A stretch of 64,000 nucleotides of DNA. Source: Cucumis sativus. Lineage: Eukaryota; Streptophyta; Magnoliopsida; Cucurbitales; Cucurbitaceae. Below are positions 35,461 to 47,845 of the stretch, piece after piece. Each line of letters starts with the position of its first letter. Positions within the stretch are counted from its first letter, which is position 1. The notes under the pieces are model-generated. The model was not told where the DNA came from. It saw only the letters and a program-made list of their open reading frames with translations, and did no database searches. The position numbers were made by a program, and so were the translations under genes. The DNA lies in the NCBI RefSeq assembly GCF_000004075.3, contig NW_022279559.1, forward strand, positions 248,001-312,000. Direction: 5' to 3'.

Positions 35461-36994
35461 TTTTTAGTTTTATCTTTTAGTAATTAAGCCTACTTTTTTC
35501 CCTTATGGCTTTATCGTATGAGAAAACGAGGGAAGACCATTTTATAGCAATTTTCGTTGTTAAATTTAGATCATTGAGCGAAAAGTAGGTTTTTATCTCT
35601 CTATAAATATTTGTAACAAGTGGTGAATATTTGTTTGTTCTCTAAAAACCAGTTTTTGTTCCTTAATTAACACGTGAATAGAGGAAGAAATGGTAACGAT
35701 AGCAAATAAAATGTCGGTGTTGACTAAATATGGTGTCTCAATTTAAAGGAGATCAATCAAAATAATGAAAACATATGTAGCTTAGATCGAGTGTGTAAAC
35801 TCAAAGGTAAGGTTGACATTAATTTTATGGTTTCACGAACAAATAATTGATGTGGATAAATTAGCTTTACCAAACAATAAAATTATACTAATTATTTCGA
35901 AGCAGTCTTAATTATGTTGTAAAAAAACAGAAAAGAAAGAAAGAAAGAAAAAAGGCGTTGTTTAATAGAGAGTGCAACGAGTCAATTATATAGAATTTAA
36001 ACACCCATGACAAAAATAATCATAAACATACCTCAAACCCCCTATTTATTGAAGGCATTAATATGATTTAAATTTGACACAAAATAAAATACAAAAAAGT
36101 ATCATTCCACTTCTCAGCACTTCAAACACTCAACACACATACACACATATAGGCTGCAACATATAATTATTAACACAAAAACCCACAAACATTGTTTTAT
36201 TTAAAAAGATAACTTTGGTTTTCAAGGAGCGACACCATGAAGCTTAGTTTATATCGGTCCCAATACAATGGACATCAATAATCGTGGCTTCTTTCGGTTT
36301 GAAGTCAATGAGTTTTAAGCAAATTTGGCAAATTAACTTGGATTTGAATTTTATAGCGATATCAAATTCTTTTAGAATATCATCCCCTAAAATCATGACT
36401 AACATAAATTCAATATTTTCAAATTATTTATAGTCATCAATATTTATTTTATGAGTTGAATTGAAAATTTGCGTTGAAATATCTCCAAATTTTCAATTTA
36501 GAATTATATCCATCCCTAAAATCGTGCATTTAACATAATAACAACTTGAAATTAAGATTTTTATGGGACGTTGTTTTTTTAATTACATTAATATTTAATT
36601 TTATTTTCATTTGGCAGGATATTTCTGGGTTTGCCTACGACTTTCTTTTACGGTTGAGTTGCTTTTCTTTTACTGTTATCATTTAGCGTTATGTGTCATG
36701 GCACTACAACGTGTGAAGACTACGTTCGATGGAAGATGGATTGGAATTTTCCAATATATTGACTACCACGTGGTTGATGTAAATGTTCCATGTTCATCTT
36801 CGTATTAAGAATTTATACAATGCATTCAAGGTAGACTTTTCCAATCTTCAGATCTTTCTGTATATCGGTTGACTCTTTATTTAGTACGGATGCAACAATT
36901 CAAACCTTGGCTTGTTCGAATTGTTGAAGAAATAGACCTGTATTGGCTTAAATATGTTGGTTTTTTCGAATTTTTCCAATAATGATTTAGTGGT

Positions 36995-38201
36995 TGTTGC
37001 CACGTGCCCGAGATGACGTGGAGCGACCGATGTCCTCAAAAGAGTTAGTGTTTTTTTAAAAAAGAAAAACAGTCGCCACCAATCTTTTTTACGGTGTGAT
37101 TGGACATCAAAATAAAGTAAAAAATTTTAAAAATATGGTCTGCGAAAAATAGAGATGAGTTCGGGAGTCATTTGTGTGTGCGGAAGGTATTAGCACCCCA
37201 CAATACCCATTTAGAAAACGGTGGGCAAATTTCAAATCTCGAATTGAAAATAATTTTTTATTTATTTAAAACTAATGTCTTATTTTACCCCTCATTACTC
37301 CAATATTTAAGCAATGATCTCATAAAATAAGTAGAATAATATTCCCTTAATTAGTCGGTATATTGAAGGAAACTTCTCACCTTAAGAAAAAGAAAAATTA
37401 TTACAATTTCTCAAAGTATATCATGGGCTAGTCTTCGAATAAAGATTTTTTTTAAAATATTGATTAAATCCATTTTTTCTTGAGATTAAATTTCAGACTC
37501 CCAAAGATATTGATCCCTCACCTTAAGAATTATAGGAAATCGGACTCCCAAATTTCCTAGATTCCTTCATAGTATTTTTCTGTTAGCAAAATAAAAGTGT
37601 GTTGCTAAAAAAATTGATTAGGATGACTTATGAAGTATAAATTTATATTTTAAACTTTTTTCTAAAAATAAATTAAAAATGATAGTTTCAAAGTAAAAAT
37701 TTATAAACGGCTAAAGAAGAAAATTTAAGAAATGATTCAAAATTAGGTCAATAGGAAATAATGTGCAATGAAATCAAATGTATTATACAACGAATTAAGC
37801 AAGTAAGATAAGATTTTGTTTTTTAAAAAAATATTGGGAATCAAATCTTGGACTCCCAAAGAAACGATTCCCTCACCTCAAGAATTTAGAAATAACGAAT
37901 TCCAGATATTTTTAATTGCATCGTCGAATTTCTTTTAGAATGGTAAAATGTAAAGATAAATATGATGTAAGAAAAAAGAACAATTAACTGATATAAAATA
38001 CCGTGGCAATATTGGTAAGCATAAAAGAAATATTCATGAATTTAATATTACATGATAATAAATATTGTGCATGCAAGAAAAATATGTTAAAATAAATAAG
38101 AAAAAAAATAAAAACCATCACCAACCAAAAAAGGATAGAAGAAAGAAAGGAAAGTTTTTTAAAAAAAATTAAAAATGATAGTTTCAAAGTAAAAATTTAT
38201 T
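36995..38201 (-). mobile_element. Antisense LTR relic in unit 3
   Basis: The counterpart of 24553-25761 with small private changes (TTGCCACGTG in place of TCGCCACGTG at its left edge). It ends about 630 bp before the new insertion at 38835. Confidence 0.55.
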
Positions 38202-38834
38202 AAAACTGTCAAGTATAACAAAACTGCAGGGGTCAAGTAAGGTTGTTTTTGTAGTAGTGCCATTACATTTTAATGTCAGATTTGAATTTTGGAAGAGGTC
38301 AAGCCGCTGTCTAGCCCACTTGAATTGAAATAGTGTTTGAGAAAGCTTTGGATCAATTTTGTTGAGATTTAGCAAGTACGTAAGGTTGTATTTAATCCCT
38401 ATCAATTGTTGGTTTCAAACTGTGGATGCTCAATTTGTTTTGGATGTTAGGGTTGAGTTTCAAGGGACTAAAAACCATATTGTCCCACGGTTTAAAAGCG
38501 TAAATTTATGGCGCCTTCAATTGTGATACTTAATTGGAGTTGGAAGTGACTTTTCGACTTAAGGTTGGCTTAAGTTGCGGGTACCCCCATTGTGTAAAAA
38601 TTTTGTATTTGAAGGCTTGAGGGATGTAGGATAAAATCTATGCTAAAAATAAGGCATCTTGGGAGTAGTTCAATTTGAGGAGTGGAGGATCAAGGTCACT
38701 GAAACATAAAATAGCTTGAGTTCATATTATAGAACGCTTTGGGGATAGTTATGTCATGATCTGAACATGTGAGGATAACTTAGTGGCCTGATAAATCATT
38801 GTTTTCATATCAATCTGAAGTAGGGAAAGCTTAT

Positions 38835-41012
38835 TGTAGATACCGTATTTTGTCCTATATTTATTTATTAAAAAGAAAAAAGAAAAGAAAAAAAGAAAAG
38901 AAAAAGAAATTAAAAAAGAATTAAATTTGAATTTGAATTTGAATTTGAATCTTAAATTTATATTTTAAAAAAACAATAATAATAATAATAAATATATTTA
39001 AAAATAAATAATAAAAATAAAAATAAAAGGTTTGATTTCCTTCCTATTTTTTCTCAACCATCCCTTTTTCTTCGTCATCACTCTCCCACTTTCTCCCACT
39101 CTATCACTTTCTCCCACTCTCCCACTTTCTTCCTATTTCTCTGTAATTTGCACTCCATCTCGTGATCTAAAAAAAAACAATGGAGCTTGCCCTATAAAAA
39201 GGAAAGAGGAAAAAGAAAGGAGGAGGATCTTTTTTTTTTATTATTGGAGGATTTAGAAAGAGGTGAAGAGTGAAAGAAGATCAAAAGGAATAACCTTTGG
39301 CATTGAAGGGCAGACCTGCTGGTAAGTTTTTTTTCTTTTTCCTCTTTCTATTCTTATTCTTGTTTAATGATTTTTTTTTTCTTGTTTGATATACTGCTTT
39401 TAATTATGAACTATCGTGTTCATCATTTTACCATCATTTAACATGTTAATTTTATTATTTGTATCTTTCTTAATACTGAGCATTCTACCTTCCATTCTAT
39501 ATTAAATTTTTTATTTTTTATTTTTAAATATTCTGTTCCGTATTAATTTCTTTTTAAATATTGGGTATCCATTCTGTTCTGTGTTAATTTCTTTTTAATT
39601 GTTGGGTATCCATTCTGTGTTAATTTTCTTTTATTACTAGGCATCCATTCTGTGTTAATTTCTTTTTAATTAATTAGTATCATATATTTGTATTTGGATC
39701 TCATTCTTCATTGACACCCATTTTACAGTTAATTACTTATATCCATATGGCATCATTCTTCATTGGCATCCATTTTACCGTTTTTGTTAATTACTTTATC
39801 CATGTATCCATATGACATACTCTGTTAATAATTACTGTTATCCATATATTATCCATGTTAATAATTATGCATGATATAATTAAATTTTGGCAACAACCAT
39901 TTTTCATTTGGCCTATTAATTAATTAGCAACTTTATGTGACATTTTCATTCCCTCATTCTAATTATTTGCATGATGTATTAATTAATCAGTATGCATATG
40001 TGGCTATAATTATTTGATATTTATTTTGGTGTGATTATTTATTCGCAATATTATTTATTTGCATATTGGGCCAAACCTACTTTAGCATTCAACTGTTAAT
40101 TATTATTTGATATCCATTTGGCCTCGTTTAATTATGCATTAATCAATTATTTTGCATCCTGCATTAATCAATTATTTTGCATCATTTTGAATTAATTAAT
40201 TATGTTGCATGTGTTGTATTAATTAATTATCTTGCATCCTACATTAATATCTTTTACATTTTGCATATATTATCAATGTATTTATTTTATCTCAGTATAT
40301 TACACCTAAGTATTTTTCAAATTTCATAATGTTTTGTCATTGTTATTATTTTTTTTTATAATAATGTAAATTGGAGAAAAAGTATTGTTTTTTATGGATT
40401 TTATAATTTAAAATCCATAAATACATGAAATTTTTCCGTTTGAAATTTAATTAATAGATTATTTTTTTTAAATTAACACATTTCATATTTTAAATGAAAC
40501 TGAGTAGTATTTTCTATGAATTTATTAATTCTAGATATATGAAATTTTTCATTAAACACCTATGATAGAGATTAAAATATCAAGTGTTGGTATCTTAATA
40601 TTCTTAAGGTGAATAAAAATATTTTAAAACAAAAATAAACTTAATATTTCTAATGGCTCTTATGCCACTCATAATCATCAATTCATGCTTAGGTTTTACT
40701 TTCTTCGATATGAATTGATAAACATGGGACATTTAAACAAAACCTAAATAAAATTTTATTTTGTGAACCTCTATAATTTAATTTAAAAGATAAAATTGGG
40801 TAACCATTTTTTGGGTGTTGTAGGGTGCTAACACCTTCCCTACACACAATTGACTCCCGAACTTAAATCTCTGAATGTACGTAGACCATTTTTTTTTTTT
40901 TTTTTGGGTGACCAATCACACCCTAGTATGGTTGGTGGCGACTCCAAAATTATTTATTAAAATTAAATAAACGGGGAGGTCGGCCGCTCCGCGTAGCGAT
41001 CACGTCACGACA
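38835..41012 (+). repeat. 5' LTR of the Tat-type element
   Basis: 2178 bp, TG...CA ends. A TATA box CTATAAAAAGG at about 39191-39201 marks the probable U3 promoter, followed by a GA-rich leader. A GAATTT hexamer run (38926-38951) and long T-rich R/U5 sequence follow. Compared by eye with the 3' LTR there are about six substitutions plus several homopolymer and short indels, including 7 bp (TGAGCAT) missing here near 39530. Confidence 0.95.
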
Positions 41013-41015
41013 GCT

Positions 41016-41033
41016 TGGCGACTCCACTGGGGA
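41016..41033 (+). promoter_or_regulatory. Primer-binding site of the Tat-type element
   Basis: TGGCGACTCCACTGGGGA starts four bases after the 5' LTR and begins with the TGG expected for pairing to a tRNA CCA end. From memory this sequence matches the tRNA-Arg type used by Ogre-like elements; the tRNA identity was not checked. Confidence 0.6.
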
Positions 41034-41767
41034 CATTGCAATGTGTAAGAGAGTCAAGCCAGTACATTTTTATCTTTTATTCTTATTATATTATAATATG
41101 TTGGTTCACTTAATTATTTTTTTTTATTGATTCATATGTAATATTTTGTACTATGTTATTGGTACATTTTTTTTTCCAACATGCATTTACACACACTCAC
41201 AAGCCCTCTACCCGGGCTACAACCTTATAGGACTAGAATTGAGGATGGAGTAGTGTTGACCTTCGAGGGGTTTCGACTCCCGTGTAGGCACATGAAAAAT
41301 CCTCGCTCAGATTAATTCTTTTGTTATTTCTTAAATAACATTAGAATAAGTTTGAAGACCTTTAATTTCTAAGAGTTTAGATGATACCAACACCATGTCA
41401 GTTTCTTTTTGACATATTTTATCCAAAAGTCAAATATTCAAATTATTTTTATTTATTTATTTTAACAAAGTTTCACATTTTCCTAAAATTTTAAATAATA
41501 CATATTTCATTTAAAAAAAAGAATTTCAATAACAGTATTTTCTATATTATTATTATTTTGAGTTTGATATTTAAATTTTATTTATCTTAGTTCCCTAGAA
41601 ATTGGGTCATTTGGCTTCATGCAATACTTTAAAGAAAGTAATGTTTACATTGTAGAGGTACATGAAAACCTTTATATATTCTAAAATTAACTAAATATTA
41701 AAAAACAATTAAGCTAAAGTACATAAAATTCTTATTTCTTTTCTTTTCATGTTTTTTCTTTTTTTTT

Positions 41768-41880
41768 TATTTTTGATTTTTGATTTTTGATTTTTGATTT
41801 TTGATTTTTGATTTTTGATTTTTAATTTTTAATTTTTAAATTTTAAATTTTAAATTTTAAATTTTTTAATTTTTTCTTTC
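41768..41880. repeat. TTTTTGA heptamer microsatellite grading into TTTAAAT repeats
   Basis: About eight TTTTTGA repeats, then TTTTTAA and TTTAAAT variants, in the untranslated leader between the 5' LTR and gag. Confidence 0.85.
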
Positions 41881-41974
41881 TCTTTCTTCCCTTGCTCTTT
41901 AGTCTTCAAAGTTTTCAAAATAATCAAAGTAAAACATAGCTCACCCTACTCCAATTCATCATCCTTACAATACG

Positions 41975-43220
41975 ATGCATAAAAGTCGAATCGAAGAAGA
42001 ACAAGATAAAGACATGGATAAAATGAGACAAGATATTAATAGTCTTGGGGAACAAGTTTCAAAAATACTGGAATTGCTTTCAATAGGAAAAGGAAAAGTC
42101 GTCTCTAACAGCACAATCAAGCAATCCAATTCAAGACACCAATGATCCCATTTATCCCCCAAGATTTATGTCACGCCACATGAACGTTACACAGTCTCAA
42201 ACTGCTCGACACTATGTTGCTATGAATCCACTTTTTGATGTTCCACTTCCTGTCCCAGATATAGAACAATTGGAAGCTCAGGCTAAAATTCAAGACATAA
42301 GGCAAAATGAGAACACTTCGGCTAAGCAAAAACTAGATGTTTTGGAAGAAAGATTGCGAGCAATTGAAGGGACTGATGTTTATGGAAATATAGAAGCAAC
42401 ACAGTTGTGCTTAGTGCCAGACTTGATCATTCCAGCAAAGTTTAAAGTTCTCGAATTTGACAAATATGATGGATCATCGTGTCCAAGGAGTCATCTTATA
42501 AGGTATTGTAGAAAGATGACAATGCATATTGGTAATGATAAATTGTTGATCCATTGCTTTCAGGACAGTTTGACTGGTCCAGCTACTCGATGGTATATTC
42601 AATTAGATAATACACACATTCATGTTTGGAAGGATTTAGCTGATGCATTTCTAAAGCAATATAAACATAATATTGATATGGCTCCAGATCGTTTAGACTT
42701 GCAACGTATGAAGAAGAAGAATTCAAAAAACTTTAAAGAATATGCTCAACGATGGAGAGATATGGTCGCGGAGGTTCAACCACCATTAACAGACAAAGAA
42801 ATGACGTCTATGTATATGAATACTTTGCGGGCTCCATTCTATGATCGAATGATTGGTAATGCTACAACCAATTTTTGTGACATTATTGTTATTGGTGAAA
42901 GAATTGAATATGCAATAAAGCACGGGAGATTAGCAGAGGCTTTAGCTGAGTATGAGGGATTAAAGAAAGGAACAACATCTAAGAAGAAAGAAGATAAGGT
43001 TCATGCATTTGGTTTTCCTAATTTAGGGAACCACAAATCAACTTTTGGCCAAAGAAAACATGACCAAAGTTTTCCTTCATATATAAGCAATGTTTCTCAT
43101 GTCCCACATAACAACTATGTACCAACTCACTCTTTCTCTAGAGCCCAAAAGCCTATTAATTCAAACTCTTCTCAACCATTTGTACAAGGTCAAAGTAGCG
43201 AGACCAACTCAGATACATGA
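41975..43220 (+). pseudogene. gag of the Tat-type element (one frameshift, then stop)
   Basis: An ATG at 41975 opens a charged, coiled-coil-like N-terminus (EEEQDKDMDKMRQD) that stops at about 42144; the homologous reading continues in another frame from about 42140 through the 350-codon ORF 42168-43220. The latter has the capsid-like region with LEERLRAIEGTDVYGN, FDKYDGSSCPRSHL, QDSLTGPATRWYIQL, WKDLADAFLKQYKHN and FKEYAQRWRDMVAEVQPPL, standard for Tat/Ogre gag. A TGA at 43218 ends it early; recognisable gag sequence goes on in frame for about 100 codons with more stops. Confidence 0.85.
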
Positions 43221-43650
43221 CAATTTGATCCAATTTCCATGACATATACAGAACTTTTACCTCATCTAATTCAAAATCGACAGTTGGCTCCTATCCCAAT
43301 GAATCCTATATAATCTCCTTATCCAAAATGATATGATTCAAATGCTCGATGTGATTATTATGCCGAAGGAGCAGGACACTCAATTGAAAATTGTTTGGCT
43401 TTAAAAAGGAATGTGCAATCTTTGATTAATGATGGATGGTTAAGCTTCAAAAAAGTTGGTGAGAAGCCGGATGTCAACAACAATCCACTGCCTAATCATG
43501 AAAATCCAAAAGTGAACATTGTAGATTGCTTTGTTTCAAAAGTGCAAAAATGAAGGAGAAACAGTTTATGCATGTCCACCTGATTTCGAGCTTAATACTT
43601 GGGATGTTGTAGATATACCTACATTTTCAAAAGAATTTCAAGAGTAATGA
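43221..43650 (+). pseudogene. gag C-terminal region with a zinc-knuckle-like motif
   Basis: Broken by stops, but CDYYAEGAGHSIENC (from 43350) is the family's cysteine/histidine motif with one position changed to Tyr. A domain of protease type with a clear catalytic D-S/T-G is not seen here or downstream. Confidence 0.6.
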
Positions 43651-43859
43651 TTAAGCTTTTATTTGTCAAATTCCTTTTATTTTATAGTGGCTCTACACAA
43701 GGCCACAATGTTTTATTTGCTTTACAATATGAATGTACTGTTTTATTTGTTATTTAATGAAATCTTCGCATTTTCCTTTCGTTCTTTCCAACTTCTTCTC
43801 TCTGCTTTCTTTCTTGCATCTTGCAAATTAAACACAAAAGTCCAAACTTTTTCATAGAC

Positions 43860-45110
43860 AACATTCATAAGAACGAAGATGTTAGTAATTCCAGTTCTAC
43901 CCTTGATACCTTAATATACACTATGGAATCTGACAAAGAGAGTGACGATGAAAATGCTGGGAGAATATCCTCAGAACTGTTAAGATTAGTAGAAGAAGAA
44001 GATAAGGTCTTAGGTCCTCACCAAGAGCTAGTTGAAGTAATCAATTTGGGTTCTCAGGAGGAATTAAAAGAGGTAAAAATTGGCACATCAATGACCAGTG
44101 AAACTCGAAAAAAAATAATCAATTTGTTACGTGAGTACTCAGATATTTTGCTTGGAGTTATCAGGATATGCCGGGGTTAAATACGGATATTGTAGTACAT
44201 CGTGTTCCTTTGAAGCCAGAATGCAACCTAGTAAGACAAAAGCTACGTAAAATGAAGCTTGATATATTGTTTAAAATAAAAGGGGAAGTACTTAAACAAT
44301 TCGAAACAGTGTTCCTCACAGTCTCCAAATATCCTGAACGAGTGGAAAACATTGTTCCAGTATCCAAAAAGCAAACAAAAAGACAGAAAAGTGAGAATGT
44401 GTATGGATAGAGATTTAAATCGAGCTTGTCCAAAGACAACTTCCATTTACCTCATATCGACATGTTGGTGGATAACACTGCAGGATACTCAACTTTCTCC
44501 TTCATGGATGGTTTTTCAGAATATAATCAAATTAAAATGACTGAAGAAGATAAAAAAAAAAAAAAACAACATTCATTACCCGTTGGAGAACATTCTGCTA
44601 CAAAGTAATGCCTTTTGGTTCAAAAAAATGCTGGGGCAAATATCAGTGAGCAATGGTTACACTTTTTCATGATATGATGCATAAGGAAATAGAGGTGTAT
44701 GTTGATGATATGATTGCAAAATCCAAAGCAAATGAAGATCATACAACTATACTCCAAAAATTATTTAATTGGTTGAGAAAGTATCAATTGAAATTAAATC
44801 CATCCAAATGTACATTTGGGGCAACCTCGGGAAAACTGTTCGGATTCATTGTCGGTGAAGAAGGGATCAAAGTAGACCCAGATAAAGTGAAGTCTATCAT
44901 GGACATGCCATCCCCTGAAACAGAAAAAGAAGTTCGAGATTTTCTTGAAAGACTAAATTACATATCCAGATTTATCTCGCATTTAACTTCAACCTGCGAA
45001 CCAATCTTCAAGCTTTTGCGTAAAAACAATCCAAGAAAATAGAATGAGGATTGTGAAGAAGCTTTCAACAAAATTAAGCAGTATTTGCAGAGCCCACCTG
45101 TATTATAATA
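43860..45110 (+). pseudogene. Reverse transcriptase remnant of the Tat-type element
   Basis: It is spread over several frames. An acidic linker with LREYSDILL and PLKPECN precedes RT blocks: RMCMDRDLNRACPK, a frame with LPHIDMLVDNTAGYSTFSFM, and the 129-codon ORF 44653-45042 with the catalytic YVDD box, LNPSKCTFG, GKLFGFIV and the C-terminal RT thumb region. Frameshifts lie near 44160, 44380-44450 and 44560-44650, and part of the palm between the last two is missing. The RNase H domain expected after it is absent; the sequence passes within about 100 bp into integrase. Confidence 0.8.
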
Positions 45111-45119
45111 AGCCATGGT

Positions 45120-46350
45120 ATTTTGATATCAAACAATACATAAATTGTAGAGAAATATGGAGCTTCAGAGAATGACAAGCGCACAATAAGAAGGTTGACC
45201 ATGAACTTTTTCTTAAGTGGTAAAGTTCTTTATAAAAGAAACCATGATATGGTACTCCTTCGATGTGTTGATGTGGAAGAAGCAAAACAAATTATGACAG
45301 AAATTCCTGAAGGAATATGTGGAACACATGCGAACGGACATATTATGCCTAGACAAATACTTAGATCCGGTTATTATTGGACAACGATGGAATCAGACTG
45401 TATAAAATATGCAAGAGAATGTAAAAAGTGTCAAATTTATATGGATAAGATTCATGCAGCAGCATCTCCATTGCATGTCTTGTCAGCACCATGGTCGTTT
45501 TCTTTATGGGGAATGAATGTTATTGGACCTATTGATCCTAAAGCCTCAAATGATCAATATTTTATTCTTGTGGCGATTGATTACTTCACTAAATGATTAG
45601 AGGCAACATCTTACTGCAATGTTACAAAAGGAGTGGTGCTCAAGTTTATCAAAAAGAGTTGATCTGTCGTTATGGTCTACCAGAGGGTATTATTACAGAT
45701 AATACCAAGAACCTTAATAACAAAATGATGGACGAACTTTGTGAGAAATTCAAGATCAATCACAGAAATTCGACTCCATATCACCCCAAGACAAATGTGG
45801 CAGTTGAGGCAGCCAACAAAAATATTAAAAGAGTCATTGAGAAGAAGACAACAACATACAAAGATTGACATGAAATTTTACCATTTACACTGCATGGATA
45901 TCATACATCAGTTCATACTTCAACAGGGGCAACACCATTTTATTTGGTTTATGGTATAAAAGTTGTCCTACCTTTAGAACTTAAGATACCTTCATTGAGA
46001 GTTATCATGGAAGCTAAGTTAGATGAAGTTGAATGTCGTTAGGAGCAGTTGAATTTCATTGAAAAAAAATGTTTGGCAGCATTAAGTCACAGACAACTTT
46101 ACCAAAGAAGACTAACCGAGCATACAATAAAAAATTGCACCCTCGAAGTTTTTGAGAAGGAGATTTGGCGTTAAAAAGGATATTTTCATTTCAAAAGGAT
46201 CATCGAGAAAAATGGACTCCTAATTATGAAGGTTCGTTTGTGGTGAAAAAAGACTTTTTCAGGAGGAGCTTTGCTTTTAACCAATATGGATGGTGTTAAG
46301 CTAAAAAAATCATGTGAATTCAGATTATGTTCGAAGATATTATGCGTGAG
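45120..46350 (+). pseudogene. Integrase remnant of the Tat-type element
   Basis: ORF 45195-45596 includes a zinc-binding HHCC-like N-terminus (GTHANGHIMPRQIL...CKKCQIY) and the start of the catalytic core. At 45516-45518 the first acidic residue of the DDE triad is Asn (WGMNVIGPI). A TGA at 45594 interrupts the core, and the reading resumes in another frame: ICRYGLPEGIITDN with the second Asp, and NVAVEAANKNIK with the Glu. Further stops follow in the C-terminal part to about 46350. It cannot encode an active enzyme. Confidence 0.82.
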
Positions 46351-47049
46351 GCCTTTTCATAGAAAATTTCGTAGTGTTGAAAGAAGTCAAGGGTATTTCT
46401 AGGAAACTTACATTTAGTTCTTAGAATGTTATTTCATATGAATAAATTGTCCCTTACCTCCTCTCTTTGTACTCCTATTCCAAGATTCGTTGTTATCTTT
46501 TCATTTCTTATCATATTTATCAAACACTTCTTTATTTGTCAATCCATTCTTTCATCTTTTTTTTTTAAATATCATCAACTTATAGTAAACATCAATTTAT
46601 TCATTAGTTTATTGTTCTATCTATTTGTTAATTAACAATGATTCAGTACAACTTATTGTATTTGCAAACCAAGTAAAAGCTATGATTTTCTCTTGTTAAG
46701 ACTTAAGGAATTGTAGGTGTTTACAAGTCCAGACAAATTTCTCTATGATTGTGAGTTGTTGTAATTGGAAGTCTACATCCTAAAGGATTCATGTTTTGTG
46801 AAGTCCAAAACTAAAACAATATTATGTTTTTACAACATAGTACAATCTATCGCAGTTGGATTCATTTGTTTTGATACGAAGAGAGGCGAGTTCGACAGCT
46901 TAAAAAAAATTCTCGTGATATATGTCTTATTCTATCCTATGACGACAATGCTCATAAATTGTTGATGGTATTGGTAAAATGGAGTAGTGAGCTATTTATT
47001 CCTTTGAAAAGCACAATATATTTAAATTAAATTTCAAATAAGTTTTAAG
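46351..47049. other. 3' non-coding region of the Tat-type element
   Basis: About 700 bp between the end of integrase and the tandem repeats, AT-rich, with no protein similarity recognised. Confidence 0.5.
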
Positions 47050-47757
47050 AGAAGGATGAGTCCACTTTATCAAATTTAGCCTTACAGCTAAGATTGATGT
47101 TTTTTTTACAAATTTGGTTAAATCGAGCCCAGATATGAAGCTGAGGCTGAAGCCTGTCTATCAGGTCCTTTCTCATTTATCAAACCTAGTCCTAGAGCTA
47201 AGGTTGATGTTTTTTTTTTTTTTTTTTTAAATTTTATTTTATTAAAAAATTTTGTTAAATCGAGCCCAGATATGAAGCTCAGGCGAAGCCTGTCTATCAG
47301 GTCCTTTCTCATTTATCAAACTTAGTCCTAGAGCTAAGGTTGATGTTTTTTTTTTTTAATTTTATTTTATTAAAAAAAATTTGGTTAAATCGAGCCCAGA
47401 TATGAAGCTGAGGCCGAAGTCTGTCTATCAGGTCCTTTCTCATTTATCAAACCTAGTCCTAGAGCTAAGGTTGATGTTTTTTTTTTAATTTTATTTTATT
47501 AAAAAAAAATTGGTTAAATCGAGCCCAGATATGAAGCTGAGGCCGAAGCCTGTCTATCAAGTCCTTTCTCATTTATCAAACCTAGTCCTAGAGCTAAGGT
47601 TGATGTTTTTTTTTTTTTAATTTTATTTTATTAAAAAAAAATTGGTTAAATCGAGCCCAGATATGAAGCTGAGGCGAAGTCTGTCTATCAGGTCTTTCTC
47701 ATTTATCAAACCTAGTCCTAGAGCTACGGTTGATGTTTTTTTTTTTTTTTTTTTTCT
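47050..47757. repeat. Tandem repeats of about 130 bp in the 3' untranslated region
   Basis: Five copies of a unit containing TTAAATCGAGCCCAGATATG, TGTCTATCAGGTCC, CTAGTCCTAGAGCTAAGG and TTGATG plus a T run and TTTTATTTTATTAAAA; the TAAATCGAGCCC landmark falls at 47119, 47256, 47386, 47515 and 47646. A diverged half unit precedes. Unit length varies mainly through the homopolymers. Tandem repeats in this place are known for Ogre/Tat elements and can seed satellite DNA. Confidence 0.92.
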
Positions 47758-47830
47758 CTCTAAAAATAAAAAAGATCGACCAATACTTTATCTATTTCCT
47801 TTGTCCACCTTTAAATATTTACAGGATAGA

Positions 47831-47845
47831 CAAAGGGGGGCAAAC
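47831..47845 (+). promoter_or_regulatory. Polypurine tract
   Basis: CAAAGGGGGGCAAAC lies directly before the 3' LTR start TGTAGATACC, the standard place for plus-strand priming. Confidence 0.8.

Noticed and set aside
47050-47757. CRISPR-like regular repeats
   Set aside because: The repeats are long, have no unique spacers, and sit in a plant LTR retrotransposon 3' region; CRISPR arrays do not apply here.
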